This document shows, piece by piece, positions 15,236 to 22,462 of a DNA stretch of 26,962 bases (the first letter of the stretch is position 1; every line of letters starts with the position of its first letter). The DNA lies in contig UQVV01000001.1 in assembly GCA_900544635.1 (NCBI GenBank), forward strand, positions 1 to 26,962. The letters run 5' to 3'. A program made the translations under genes and the position numbers. The notes under the pieces were generated by a model that searched no databases, had not been told where the DNA came from, and saw only the letters and a program-made list of their open reading frames with translations. This DNA is from an uncultured Cloacibacillus sp. Its GTDB lineage: Bacteria > Synergistota > Synergistia > Synergistales > Synergistaceae.

Positions 15236-16576
15236 ATGGAAACGGAGCCCGTGCCGAAGCTGATGCTGCGCTTCGCGCTGCCGGCCGTCGTCGGCATGGT
15301 CGCGGGCGCGATATACAACATCGTGGACAGGATATTCGTCGGCCACTACGTCGGCCCCGCGGGGCTCGCGGCGATAACGGTGTCGTTCCCGCCGATGCTT
15401 ATGACGATAGCCTTCGCTCTGCTCATCTGCATAGGCGGCTCGTCGCGCGTCGCCATTCTCTTCGGCGCGAAGCGCATCGAGGAGGCGGAGCGCGCGCTCG
15501 CCTCGACCTTCGTGCTGCTCGGCTGCGCGGGCGCTCTGTTCATCGCCGCGAGCCTGCTCTTCGCGGACGACATGCTGCGCCTCGCTGGCGGCACGGGTGA
15601 GGTGCTCGAAACGGCGCGGCCTTATCTGAAAATAGTGCTCCTCGGCGCGCCCTTCGCCCTCTTCGGCTTCGGCGCGAACTTCCTCGTGCGCGCGAGCGGC
15701 AGCCCGAAATACGCGATGTGTACGCAGATCGTCGGCGCGCTCGCGAACGTCGCGCTCGACGCGCTCTTCATCGTCACGCTCGACATGGGCGTCGCGGGCG
15801 CGGCCTACGGCACGATAGCGGCGCAGGCTATTTCCGCCGCCTTCGGCCTCGCCTTCTTCCGCCGCAAAGACGCGCCGCTGCGCATACGCGCGCGCCACAT
15901 ACGCCTGCCGAGGCCGGAGATGATTGCGAAAATCTTCTCCGTCGGCAGCGCGCCCTTCTTCATGGAAATTTCGTTCGTCGTCTACATGACCATAATGAAC
16001 CAGCTCGTCCTCAAATACGGCGGCGACGCGGGGCTTTCGGCGATGGGGATATTCCTGAGCCTCGACTCGCTCATCTTCCTGCCCGCGATGGCGGTCGGCG
16101 AGGCGACGCAGCCGATAGTCGGCTACAACTACGGCGCGGGAAAGCCGGAGCGCGTCGTCAAGGCGATACGCTTCGCGCTGATGATAGCGGTCGGCTTCTA
16201 CGTCGTCAGCGGCGCGCTCGCGGAAATCTTCGCGCCGCAGCTTATGGGCCTCTTCACCGACGACGCGGAGCTGCTGCGCATCGGCGTGCCGGGCATGCGC
16301 GTCGGCTACCTCGGCATACCCTTCATGGGAATCACGATAATCACGAACTCCGCGCTCCAGGGGCTCGGCAAGGGCGCGGCCTCGCTCGCGCTCTCCTTCT
16401 GCCGCCACGTCTTCTGCATGTTCGTGCCGCTCCTGACGCTGCCGCGCATCTTCGGCCTCAAGGGCGTATGGATGTCCTTCCCCTGCGGCGACATCGGCGG
16501 CAGCATAATAGCCGCCTGCTTCCTAATCTGGATAATCCGCTGGCTCAAAAGCCCGCAGGCGCTCGCGGTAAAATAG
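15236..16576 (+). CDS. MATE-family multidrug/Na+ exporter
   Basis: A cation-coupled efflux transporter of the inner membrane, about 446 aa with ~12 hydrophobic segments. Typical features are VPKLMLRFALPAVVGMVAG followed by IYNIVDRIFVG at the N-terminus. The second half has GEATQPIVGYNYGAGKPERV and ITNSALQGLGKGAASL. I list the ATG at 15236 as the conventional start, but no ribosome site precedes it. The only good one, AAGGAG at 15188-15193, would serve an ATT codon at 15203 and give 457 aa. No in-frame ATG, GTG or TTG lies between the promoter and 15236. The frame stays open to 15101, but that region holds the promoter. It is divergent from bioY. The substrate is not predictable. Confidence 0.92.
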   Translation: METEPVPKLMLRFALPAVVGMVAGAIYNIVDRIFVGHYVGPAGLAAITVSFPPMLMTIAFALLICIGGSSRVAILFGAKRIEEAERALASTFVLLGCAGALFIAASLLFADDMLRLAGGTGEVLETARPYLKIVLLGAPFALFGFGANFLVRASGSPKYAMCTQIVGALANVALDALFIVTLDMGVAGAAYGTIAAQAISAAFGLAFFRRKDAPLRIRARHIRLPRPEMIAKIFSVGSAPFFMEISFVVYMTIMNQLVLKYGGDAGLSAMGIFLSLDSLIFLPAMAVGEATQPIVGYNYGAGKPERVVKAIRFALMIAVGFYVVSGALAEIFAPQLMGLFTDDAELLRIGVPGMRVGYLGIPFMGITIITNSALQGLGKGAASLALSFCRHVFCMFVPLLTLPRIFGLKGVWMSFPCGDIGGSIIAACFLIWIIRWLKSPQALAVK

Positions 16577-16641
16577 CCACCTCCGGTCTCTATATATAAG
16601 GAAGTAAAAATTTTGTAAAGGTTTTCGCGCGGCGGACGGGG

Positions 16642-16977
16642 CTATAGCTTCTCCGCCGCGCCGTCGTTTTCGAGCCGCGCGCAGAGCTCGCGCCGCGCGT
16701 ATATGACGCGGGCGACCGTCACCGTTTTGCGTTCTTCGTCGACGCAGTAGAAGATAAGGTAATTTTTGACGGCGCGCTTTCTGTATTCGCGCTTCAGCGG
16801 ACGGATGGGGACGAAGGCGGGATTCGCGTAAGGAAAGGCCGCGATGCGCTCCGCCGCTTCGACGAGCTCCTCCGCAAGCTTTTCCGCCGCGGCGGTGGCT
16901 TTCAGCTCCCCGGCTATGTAGCGCGCGATTTCAGTCACGTCGCGCAGCGCGGCGGGCAGGTATTCGAGTCTATACAA
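16642..16977 (-). CDS. RelE/ParE-family toxin
   Basis: An 111-aa protein of the RelE/ParE toxin superfamily. MYRLEYLPAALRDVTEIARYIA is a typical start of the family, and FPYANPAF plus YRKRAVKNYLIFYCVDEERKTVTVARVIYARR is the usual C-terminal sheet. RelE relatives cleave mRNA on the ribosome and ParE relatives poison gyrase; the sequence does not clearly decide between them, although YLIFY and VYARR are common in both. The start is TTG (TTGTATAGA), overlapping the last 8 bases of the antitoxin gene, so toxin translation is coupled and probably low. A C-terminal tail rich in Ala and charged residues extends past the core. Confidence 0.87.
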   Translation of the reverse strand: MYRLEYLPAALRDVTEIARYIAGELKATAAAEKLAEELVEAAERIAAFPYANPAFVPIRPLKREYRKRAVKNYLIFYCVDEERKTVTVARVIYARRELCARLENDGAAEKL

Positions 16978-17248
16978 GCTCCGCCGCCCCCGCGGCCTCT
17001 CTCATCGCCTTCAGAACGTCCTTCGAGGAATAGCGTTTGTCCGTCGCCTCCGCCTCGCGCTCGGCTTCGAGCAGCTTGAAATATATCTCGCTCTCGAGCC
17101 GGAGGTTCTCGTAGGCCTCCATGCTGAGCACGACCATGTCGCCGTAGCCGTTTTTGGTCAGAAAGACGGGCTGTCCGCTCTCATGCACTGTTTTCGATAT
17201 CTCCGCAAAGCTGTTGCGGAGGTCCGAAACGGGCCGTATCATGTTCAT
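16970..17248 (-). CDS. Phd/YefM-family antitoxin
   Basis: A 92-aa antitoxin that binds the downstream toxin and represses its own promoter. The N-terminal DNA-binding region reads MNMIRPVSDLRNSFAEIS. Next is QPVFLTKNGYGDMVVLSMEAYENL, the standard Phd/YefM core. The C-terminal half is charged and helical, as expected for the toxin-binding tail. The ATG is preceded by GGGGGTGAGG; a second ATG two codons on is an alternative. The order is antitoxin first, toxin second with an 8-base overlap, the usual arrangement. A palindrome lies at the promoter. Confidence 0.92.
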   Translation of the reverse strand: MNMIRPVSDLRNSFAEISKTVHESGQPVFLTKNGYGDMVVLSMEAYENLRLESEIYFKLLEAEREAEATDKRYSSKDVLKAMREAAGAAELV

Positions 17249-17266
17249 AGCCTCACCCCCGTCTTG

Positions 17267-17288
17267 ATTTTAGCATAATTGCGCTAAA
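17267..17288 (-). promoter_or_regulatory. Toxin-antitoxin promoter with operator palindrome
   Basis: TTTAGC (17269-17274), 8 bases, GCTAAA (17283-17288) forms an inverted repeat. It overlaps a TAAAAT -10 on the minus strand (17267-17272). Position and symmetry fit autorepression by the antitoxin. No strong -35 is seen. Confidence 0.45.
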
Positions 17289-17321
17289 TTCACGCGAATG
17301 CAGTAGCCTCATGCCGTCGAC

Positions 17322-17350
17322 AAAAAAGCCCGCGCAGATGCACGGGCTTT
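17322..17350 (-). terminator. Terminator of the NeuD-like/small-protein transcript
   Basis: On the minus strand AAAGCCCG (17343-17350) pairs with CGGGCTTT (17325-17332), and the stem runs into a TTTTTT tract. It lies 30 bases after the 54-aa gene and isolates it from the toxin-antitoxin pair. Confidence 0.8.
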
Positions 17351-17380
17351 CGCATTATTTGTTTTGCCGCGCGCGGCGTC

Positions 17381-17545
17381 TTACATATCCGGGCCAAAGG
17401 CTATGTTGATAACGGCGACTGCCGTGACGAGCGCGGCGACGATAAGCGGCCACAGCATCCGCGCGCGGAGAAAAGCCGTTTTCGTCTTCAGATATTTTAT
17501 CTGCGCCGCCTTGAGCTCGTCATCCTGACGCTTATCGCGTTCCAT
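17381..17545 (-). CDS. Small single-TM protein, 54 aa
   Basis: An unrecognised small gene. The peptide MERDKRQDDELKAAQIKYLK is highly charged and likely helical. It is followed by TKTAFLRARM, a membrane segment of about 19 residues (residues 31-50, LWPLIVAALV and so on) and a short end, FGPDM. The basic residues before the membrane segment predict a cytoplasmic N-terminus. It begins 9 bases after the NeuD-like stop and is followed by a strong terminator, so it is the end of that transcript. AGGAG touches the ATG directly, which is unusually close. AAGGAG lies 9 bases before an in-frame CTG three codons upstream, a possible alternative start. It may tether or assist the acetyltransferase, but that is only inferred from position. 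Confidence 0.65.
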   Translation of the reverse strand: MERDKRQDDELKAAQIKYLKTKTAFLRARMLWPLIVAALVTAVAVINIAFGPDM

Positions 17546-17554
17546 CTCCTGCAG

Positions 17555-18199
17555 CTATTCCGGCTCCTTGATGACGAGCGGCATTATCTTGCGCGCGGGC
17601 GTGCCGACGTAGGTGCCGCCGACGGGGAGGTCCTTGAGCACAGAGCTGCCCATGCCGATGAGCACGTCGCAGCCGATGTTGACGTAGGGCTTGACCATCG
17701 CGCCCATGCCGACGAAGACGTCGTCGCCGACCGAGACGTTGTTGCCGAGCGCGCTGCGCGCGCCGAGGTGGCAGAAGCTGCCGACGTGCGTGTCGTGGCC
17801 GATGAAGCAGGCGGAGTTGACTATCGTGTGCTTGCCTATCACGGCGTCGGACTCGACGATGCAGCCCGCGAAGATTATCGTCCCTTCGCCGAGGCGCACG
17901 GAGCTGTTTACTATCCCGAGCGGGTGGACGAGCGCGGGCCAGCAGACGTTCTTGAAGCGCGCCGCCATTCTGCGGCGGACCTCGTTCGAGCCTATCGCGA
18001 TTATCGCCATCGTCTCAGGCGTGTCCGGCATGTCGGAGACCGGCCCGAGTATCGGGATGCACCAGAGCGATTTGCCCCAGAGCTTCGGATTGTCGTCGTA
18101 AATTCCGGCGCAGCCGATGTTGCACGCCTCGAGCGTCGAAAGGACGACCTTCGCGTGGTCTCCGGCCCCTATGAGAAAGACGTTTTCTTTTCTCTCCAT
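17555..18199 (-). CDS. NeuD/PglD-like sugar O/N-acyltransferase
   Basis: A 214-aa acetyltransferase of the NeuD/PglD group, which acetylate sugars used in surface glycans. The N-terminal Rossmann-like part starts NVFLIGAGDHAKVVLSTLE and has AIIAIGSNEVRRRM. The C-terminal half is a left-handed beta-helix of hexapeptide repeats (VESDAVIGKHTIVNSACFIG and onwards). The family's HD pair appears in GHDTHVG. The end is GTYVGTPARKIMP, the typical closing segment. I used ATG 18199, with AAGGGTGG 5 bases upstream; the GTG three codons earlier lies in the ribosome site. It is followed by the small TM protein. No other glycan genes lie nearby, so the substrate is unknown. Confidence 0.88.
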   Translation of the reverse strand: MERKENVFLIGAGDHAKVVLSTLEACNIGCAGIYDDNPKLWGKSLWCIPILGPVSDMPDTPETMAIIAIGSNEVRRRMAARFKNVCWPALVHPLGIVNSSVRLGEGTIIFAGCIVESDAVIGKHTIVNSACFIGHDTHVGSFCHLGARSALGNNVSVGDDVFVGMGAMVKPYVNIGCDVLIGMGSSVLKDLPVGGTYVGTPARKIMPLVIKEPE

Positions 18200-18296
18200 C
18201 GTTACCACCCTTCCGTTTTCATATTGAAGATGACATATTTATTGTAACTCAAATTTTACGGAAGTGGGCGTAAACGGGCAAAAACCGCTGATATCA

Positions 18297-18305
18297 TGGT
18301 ATAAT
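18297..18305 (+). promoter_or_regulatory. Extended -10 promoter of the Aas-like gene
   Basis: TGGTATAAT (TGn plus a perfect TATAAT) without a clear -35. The start site would be near 18312, about 55 bases before the preferred TTG start. This is the same promoter type as the MATE gene's. Confidence 0.5.
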
Positions 18306-18366
18306 CGGCTATTATATCGGACTCGCGTTTCCACTATTGCCGCGCCTGTCCTTCGGGGGGATTCTA

Positions 18367-20508
18367 TTGCGCAGACTCATCGTTCAGCTTATTTTGCGCC
18401 TCTTTTTCCGCGTTGAGGTAAAGGGCTGGGAAAACTGGAAGAACGCCGGCGAAGGCGTGCTCGTCGCGCCGAACTACGTTTCTTTCATCGACCCGCTGAT
18501 CCTCGCCGCCTTCCTGCCCGAGAAGGTCCCCTTCGCGATCGAGCGCAGGCTCACAAAAAAACGCTTCGCGCGCTTCTTCCTTCCGATAGCCGACACGCAC
18601 ATTCTCGACGCGGACGCGCCGCTGACCCTTAAATATTTCCTCAACCTGCTCAAAAACGGCGGGCGCTGCGTCATCTTCCCCGAGCTCCAGCCGACGACCA
18701 TCGGCAACCCGATGAAGGTCTCCGCGGGCGTCGCGCAGATAGCGGACCACACGCACGCGAAGATACTGCCGATACACATCAAGGGCACGGAGAACACGCC
18801 CTTCTCGCGCATCCAGCACAAGCGCGGGCTGCGCTTCTTCTCGAAGGTCACGATAACCGTCTCCCCCGTCAAGGAGCTCAAGATACCCGAGGGGCTCTCC
18901 GGCTCGAAGCGCACCGCGGCCGCGGGACGCGCGCTCGAGCGCATAATGGACGAGGCATCGCTCTACGCGCGCCGCAAGGAGAAGCCGCTCTGGGACATCC
19001 TGCTCGACGCGCGCAGCGAATTCGGCGGCTCGACGCGCCTCTTCAGCGACCACGGCGCGAAGCCCGTCACCTACAACGGCTTCATCACGCGCGTGCTGCT
19101 CATCGAGGAGGCGCTGCGCGCGCAGAACCTCGAGGGGAAGAACGTCGGCGTGCTGCTGCCGACCTCGCTCGGCGGCGTAATCTCGATATACGCGCTGCAA
19201 AAGATGGACAAGATCCCCGCGATGCTGAACTTCTCGCTCGGCCCGCGCGCCATCGTCACGAGCTGCCGCACCGCCTGCATCAAGACGGTCGTCTCCTCGC
19301 GCAAATTCATCGAGCTCGGCAAGCTCGACGCGCTCTCGAACGCAATCGAAGAAGCGGGCATACGCATATTCTGGCTTGAAGACGTAGCGCCGCTCATCAC
19401 GACCGGCAAAAAATTATCCGCGGCGCTGCGCGCTCCGTTCCTGCGCTCGAAGCCCGCAGACCCGAAGGCCGTCGAAAAGCCCGCCGTCATCATCTTCACC
19501 TCCGGCTCCGAGGGCGCGCCGAAGGGCGTCGTCCTCAGCTACAAAAACCTCAACACGAACCACGCGCAGACCTTCACGCGCGTCGACTTCTACCGCTCCG
19601 ACCGCGTCCTCAACGCGATGCCGATATTCCATTCCTTCGGCCTCGTCGGCGTGTTCCTGCCCGTCTCGCTCGGCTTCTTCGTCTACCTCTACCCGTCGCC
19701 GCTGCACTACAAGACCATCGCGAACATATGCTACGACGAGCGCATAACGATACTCTTCGCGACCGACACCTTCCTCGCCGGATACGCGAAGGCCGCCGCC
19801 GACAACTACGACTTCGCGACGGTGCGCCTGCTCGTGCAGGGCGGCGAAAAGCTCAAGCCCGCGACGCAGCAGACGTGGTTCGAACGCTTCAACATCCGCA
19901 TCACCGAAGGCTACGGCGTCACCGAAGCCTCGCCCATCGTCTCCAACAACTACTACGCGCACCACAAGAGCGGCACAGTCGGCACCTTCGTAGAAGGCCT
20001 CGAATACCGCCTCGAGCCGGTCGAAGGCGTCGCCGAGGGAGGCCGCCTCTGGCTAAAGGGCGACAACATCATGATGGGCTACCTGCGCGCGACGAACCCC
20101 GGCGTCCTCGAACCGCCGAAGGACGGCTGGTACGACACCGGCGACATAGTGAAGCTCGACTCCGAGGGCTACGTGACGATACTGGGCCGCGCCAAGCGCT
20201 TCGCGAAGATAGGCGGAGAGATGATATCGCTCGCCGCCGTCGAAGAGGCGATGTTCGAGATATGGCCCGAAGGCCAGCACGCCGTCACGATGATCCACGG
20301 CGCGAACCGCGAGACCCTCACCGCCGTCACGACCCGCGCCGACATCAAGCGCGACGACCTGCGCCAGAAGCTCTCCGCAATAGGCATGGCCGAAATAGCC
20401 ATCCCGAAGAAGCTCATCTACATGGAAAGCATCCCCCTGCTCGGCAACGGCAAGACAAGCTACGTCGAACTTGACGAGATGCTGAAGAACTCGAACGCAG
20501 AGGAGTAA
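18367..20508 (+). CDS. Aas-like PlsC/acyl-adenylate ligase fusion
   Basis: A 713-aa two-domain protein resembling Aas, which reacylates lysophospholipid using fatty acid activated by its own ligase domain. Residues ~1-190 are PlsC-like and ~210-713 are an ANL ligase. The ligase looks intact: FTSGSEGAPKGVVLS, GYGVTEASPIV, YDTGDIV and the A10 Lys in LLGNGKTSYVEL. The PlsC part is not. The HX4D motif reads NYVSFID (36-42), Tyr for His, and the FPEG motif reads FPELQ (104-108). The DNA shows TAC and CTC there. I chose TTG 18367, behind GGGGGG, because the family starts with the basic-hydrophobic MRRLIVQLILRLFFR. Another TTG lies 10 codons upstream without a ribosome site. The cupin gene follows by 6 bases. 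Confidence 0.88.
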   Translation: MRRLIVQLILRLFFRVEVKGWENWKNAGEGVLVAPNYVSFIDPLILAAFLPEKVPFAIERRLTKKRFARFFLPIADTHILDADAPLTLKYFLNLLKNGGRCVIFPELQPTTIGNPMKVSAGVAQIADHTHAKILPIHIKGTENTPFSRIQHKRGLRFFSKVTITVSPVKELKIPEGLSGSKRTAAAGRALERIMDEASLYARRKEKPLWDILLDARSEFGGSTRLFSDHGAKPVTYNGFITRVLLIEEALRAQNLEGKNVGVLLPTSLGGVISIYALQKMDKIPAMLNFSLGPRAIVTSCRTACIKTVVSSRKFIELGKLDALSNAIEEAGIRIFWLEDVAPLITTGKKLSAALRAPFLRSKPADPKAVEKPAVIIFTSGSEGAPKGVVLSYKNLNTNHAQTFTRVDFYRSDRVLNAMPIFHSFGLVGVFLPVSLGFFVYLYPSPLHYKTIANICYDERITILFATDTFLAGYAKAAADNYDFATVRLLVQGGEKLKPATQQTWFERFNIRITEGYGVTEASPIVSNNYYAHHKSGTVGTFVEGLEYRLEPVEGVAEGGRLWLKGDNIMMGYLRATNPGVLEPPKDGWYDTGDIVKLDSEGYVTILGRAKRFAKIGGEMISLAAVEEAMFEIWPEGQHAVTMIHGANRETLTAVTTRADIKRDDLRQKLSAIGMAEIAIPKKLIYMESIPLLGNGKTSYVELDEMLKNSNAEE

Positions 20509-20514
20509 GCCGGG

Positions 20515-20850
20515 ATGATAAAGCAGAGCGACGACTTCACCGCCGCTTCCGCCATGCGCGGCGGAGAGGGCTGCGCCAAGATATTCCGCGCGCCGCTGCC
20601 GGAAAAGGCCGCGCCGCTGGCGATGGCGTCGAGGATAGAGCTCGAGCCCGGCGCTTCGATAGGACTGCACAAGCACGAGACAGACGAAGAAGTCTACGCC
20701 ATAGTCTCCGGAAACGGCGTCTATACATCTGACGACGGAGATACACCGGCCCTTCCCGGCGACATATTCGTAACGAGAAAGGGCATGTCGCACGGGCTGA
20801 GGAACAACGGCGGCGAGCCGCTCATATTCTTCGCCGTTGTCGCCGAATAG
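20515..20850 (+). CDS. Single-domain cupin protein
   Basis: A 111-aa small beta-barrel protein. Cupin motif 1 is GASIGLHKHETDEEVYAIVSG, with His, His and Glu metal ligands. Motif 2 is GDIFVTRKGMSHGLRNN, providing the last His; the usual Pro is Arg here. Such proteins can be isomerases, dioxygenases or ligand sensors; nothing in the sequence selects one. The ATG lies 6 bases after the Aas-like stop, with GAGGAG in the end of that gene, so the two are likely cotranscribed. A role in processing or sensing the ligase's product is possible but only inferred. Downstream, AACGGC/GCCGTT forms a weak hairpin without a T-run. Confidence 0.87.
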   Translation: MIKQSDDFTAASAMRGGEGCAKIFRAPLPEKAAPLAMASRIELEPGASIGLHKHETDEEVYAIVSGNGVYTSDDGDTPALPGDIFVTRKGMSHGLRNNGGEPLIFFAVVAE

Positions 20851-20941
20851 CGCCGCGCTCAAACGGCGCGCAGCCGTTAAAATTCAACGCCGCGGCATAG
20901 AAACGTAACTAAAGATTATTTTTATCGCATAATAATATTCA

Positions 20942-20970
20942 TTGACACGATAAAGCAAGAACATTATCAT
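20942..20970 (+). promoter_or_regulatory. TRAP operon promoter
   Basis: TTGACA (20942-20947), 17 bases, TATCAT (20965-20970). A GATAA/TTATC inverted repeat of five bases lies inside the spacer and -10, a weak operator candidate. GGAGG precedes the dctP ATG. Confidence 0.75.
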
Positions 20971-21003
20971 TACTCCAACATTTATTGATGGAGGCTTCGT
21001 GTA

Positions 21004-21981
21004 ATGAAGAAAATCGTTATGTCATTGTGCGCGGCGCTGTGCGCCGTGATGCTCGCCCAGGCCGCGTCGGCCGAAACGGTCATCAAGATAGGCCACGTGC
21101 TCAACAGCGACCATTCGTGGCACAAGAACCTCAGCGGCTTCGCCGACGATGTGAAGAAGAGCACCGAGGGCAGAGTAGTCATTCAGCTTTATCCCAGCGC
21201 CCAGCTCGGGAACGAAAAGGACATGGTCGAGGGGCTGACGCTCGGAATGATCGACGGCGGCCTTATCGGCGGCGGCTCCTTCCAGTCGATAGACGAGAGA
21301 TTCGGCATAGAGGCTCTGCCTTACGCATGGCCGACGCATGAAGCGGCCTACAAGGCTTTCGACGGCAAGCTCGGCGAATTCCTCTTCAAGCTCCTCAACG
21401 AGAAGGGCATCGAAGGACTCGCATGGTGGGAGAACGGCTTCCGCCACATCACGAACAACAAGAAGCCCATCGTAAAGCCCGAAGACCTCAAAGGCCTGAA
21501 AATCCGCGTAACGCCCGACAAGATGCGCCTCGACACCTTTAAGCTCCTCGGCGCGGCGCCTATGGCCATCAACTTCGGCGAGCTCTACTCCGCGCTTCAG
21601 CAGGGCGTCGTCGACGGACAGGAAAACCCCTACGCCATCATCTACTCCAACGCATTCAACGAAGTCCAGAAATATCTCTCCAAGACGGGACACATCTGGG
21701 GCTCCGCGATTCTCTGCGTCAACAGCAATATCTGGAGCCAGCTTTCCGACGAGGACAAGGCAACCGTAAAGCAGCTCGCGCAGAAATGGGGCGAAGCCCA
21801 GCGTAAGGAGACCATACAGGAAGAGGACGAGTTCCTGAAAAAGCTCGAAGAGAGCGGAATGCTTGTCAACGAAGTAGACAAAGCCGCCTTCCAGAAGGCC
21901 GTCCAGCCCGTGTGGCAGAGCTATGAAAAGACGTTCGGCAAAGAGCTGATGGACATGGTGCGCGAGTATGGGAAACAGTAA
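21004..21981 (+). CDS. dctP: TRAP transporter solute-binding protein, DctP family
   Basis: A 325-aa periplasmic receptor that delivers an organic acid to the TRAP permease. The signal peptide is residues 1-23 (MKKIVMSLCAALCAVMLAQA, then ASA|ETV). IKIGHVLNSDHSWHKNL is the usual start of the mature protein. LKGLKIRVTPDKMRLDTFKLLGAAP includes the Arg that normally binds the substrate carboxylate. GELYSALQQGVVDGQENPYAII is the most characteristic DctP motif. The ATG has GGAGG upstream, behind a consensus promoter. It overlaps the small permease gene by 14 bases. C4-dicarboxylates are the classical ligands, but sialic acid, keto acids and others occur; the substrate is not known here. Confidence 0.95.
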   Translation: MKKIVMSLCAALCAVMLAQAASAETVIKIGHVLNSDHSWHKNLSGFADDVKKSTEGRVVIQLYPSAQLGNEKDMVEGLTLGMIDGGLIGGGSFQSIDERFGIEALPYAWPTHEAAYKAFDGKLGEFLFKLLNEKGIEGLAWWENGFRHITNNKKPIVKPEDLKGLKIRVTPDKMRLDTFKLLGAAPMAINFGELYSALQQGVVDGQENPYAIIYSNAFNEVQKYLSKTGHIWGSAILCVNSNIWSQLSDEDKATVKQLAQKWGEAQRKETIQEEDEFLKKLEESGMLVNEVDKAAFQKAVQPVWQSYEKTFGKELMDMVREYGKQ

Positions 21982-22462
21982 CGAAACAGAGAAAAAGGAT
22001 ACTCTCAAGCGGGCGTACCGCCCGCTTGAGCTTTTTGTGATCCTCGCGGTCACGGTCGTCTTCATCGTCGTAATGATGGAAGTCGTCTCGCGCTATATAT
22101 TCCATCAGTCCATCGCGTGGGGCGGCGAGGTCTGCCAGACGCTCCTCGTCTGGATAACCTTCATAGGCTCGGCCGCCGCGCTGCTGACGAACGACCACAT
22201 GGAGATAAACATCGTTCTCGACAGGATACACAGCCCTGCGGCGAAGAAGCTCGTGCTTTTCATACGCGAGCTCGCGATACTCATCTTCGTCTGCGTCGGC
22301 ACTGCGGGCGGCGTGAAGCTCGTAGAGAGGACGTGGAACATGACGACGACGACGCTCCAGATACCGGCGGGCGTACTCTACCTCGCATTCCCGGTCGGCT
22401 GCGCGCTGATGATTCCCGTCGTTCTGCATAATATTTACAAACTGTTCGCAGGGAAAGAGTGA
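21968..22462 (+). CDS. dctQ: TRAP transporter small permease, DctQ family
   Basis: A 164-aa membrane subunit with four hydrophobic segments, starting near residue 18 (LELFVILAVTVVFIVVMMEV). VSRYIFHQSIAWGGEVCQTLLVWITFIG is the conserved DctQ core. AALLTNDHMEINIVLDRI is also typical. The start overlaps the end of dctP by 14 bases and its stop overlaps the GTG of the large permease, giving a tightly coupled operon. The protein has no transport motif of its own; it works with DctM. Confidence 0.92.
   Translation: MGNSNETEKKDTLKRAYRPLELFVILAVTVVFIVVMMEVVSRYIFHQSIAWGGEVCQTLLVWITFIGSAAALLTNDHMEINIVLDRIHSPAAKKLVLFIRELAILIFVCVGTAGGVKLVERTWNMTTTTLQIPAGVLYLAFPVGCALMIPVVLHNIYKLFAGKE

Noticed and set aside
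15050..16408. 452-codon minus-strand frame opposite the MATE gene
   Set aside because: Arg/Glu/His-rich shadow of a clear membrane transporter.
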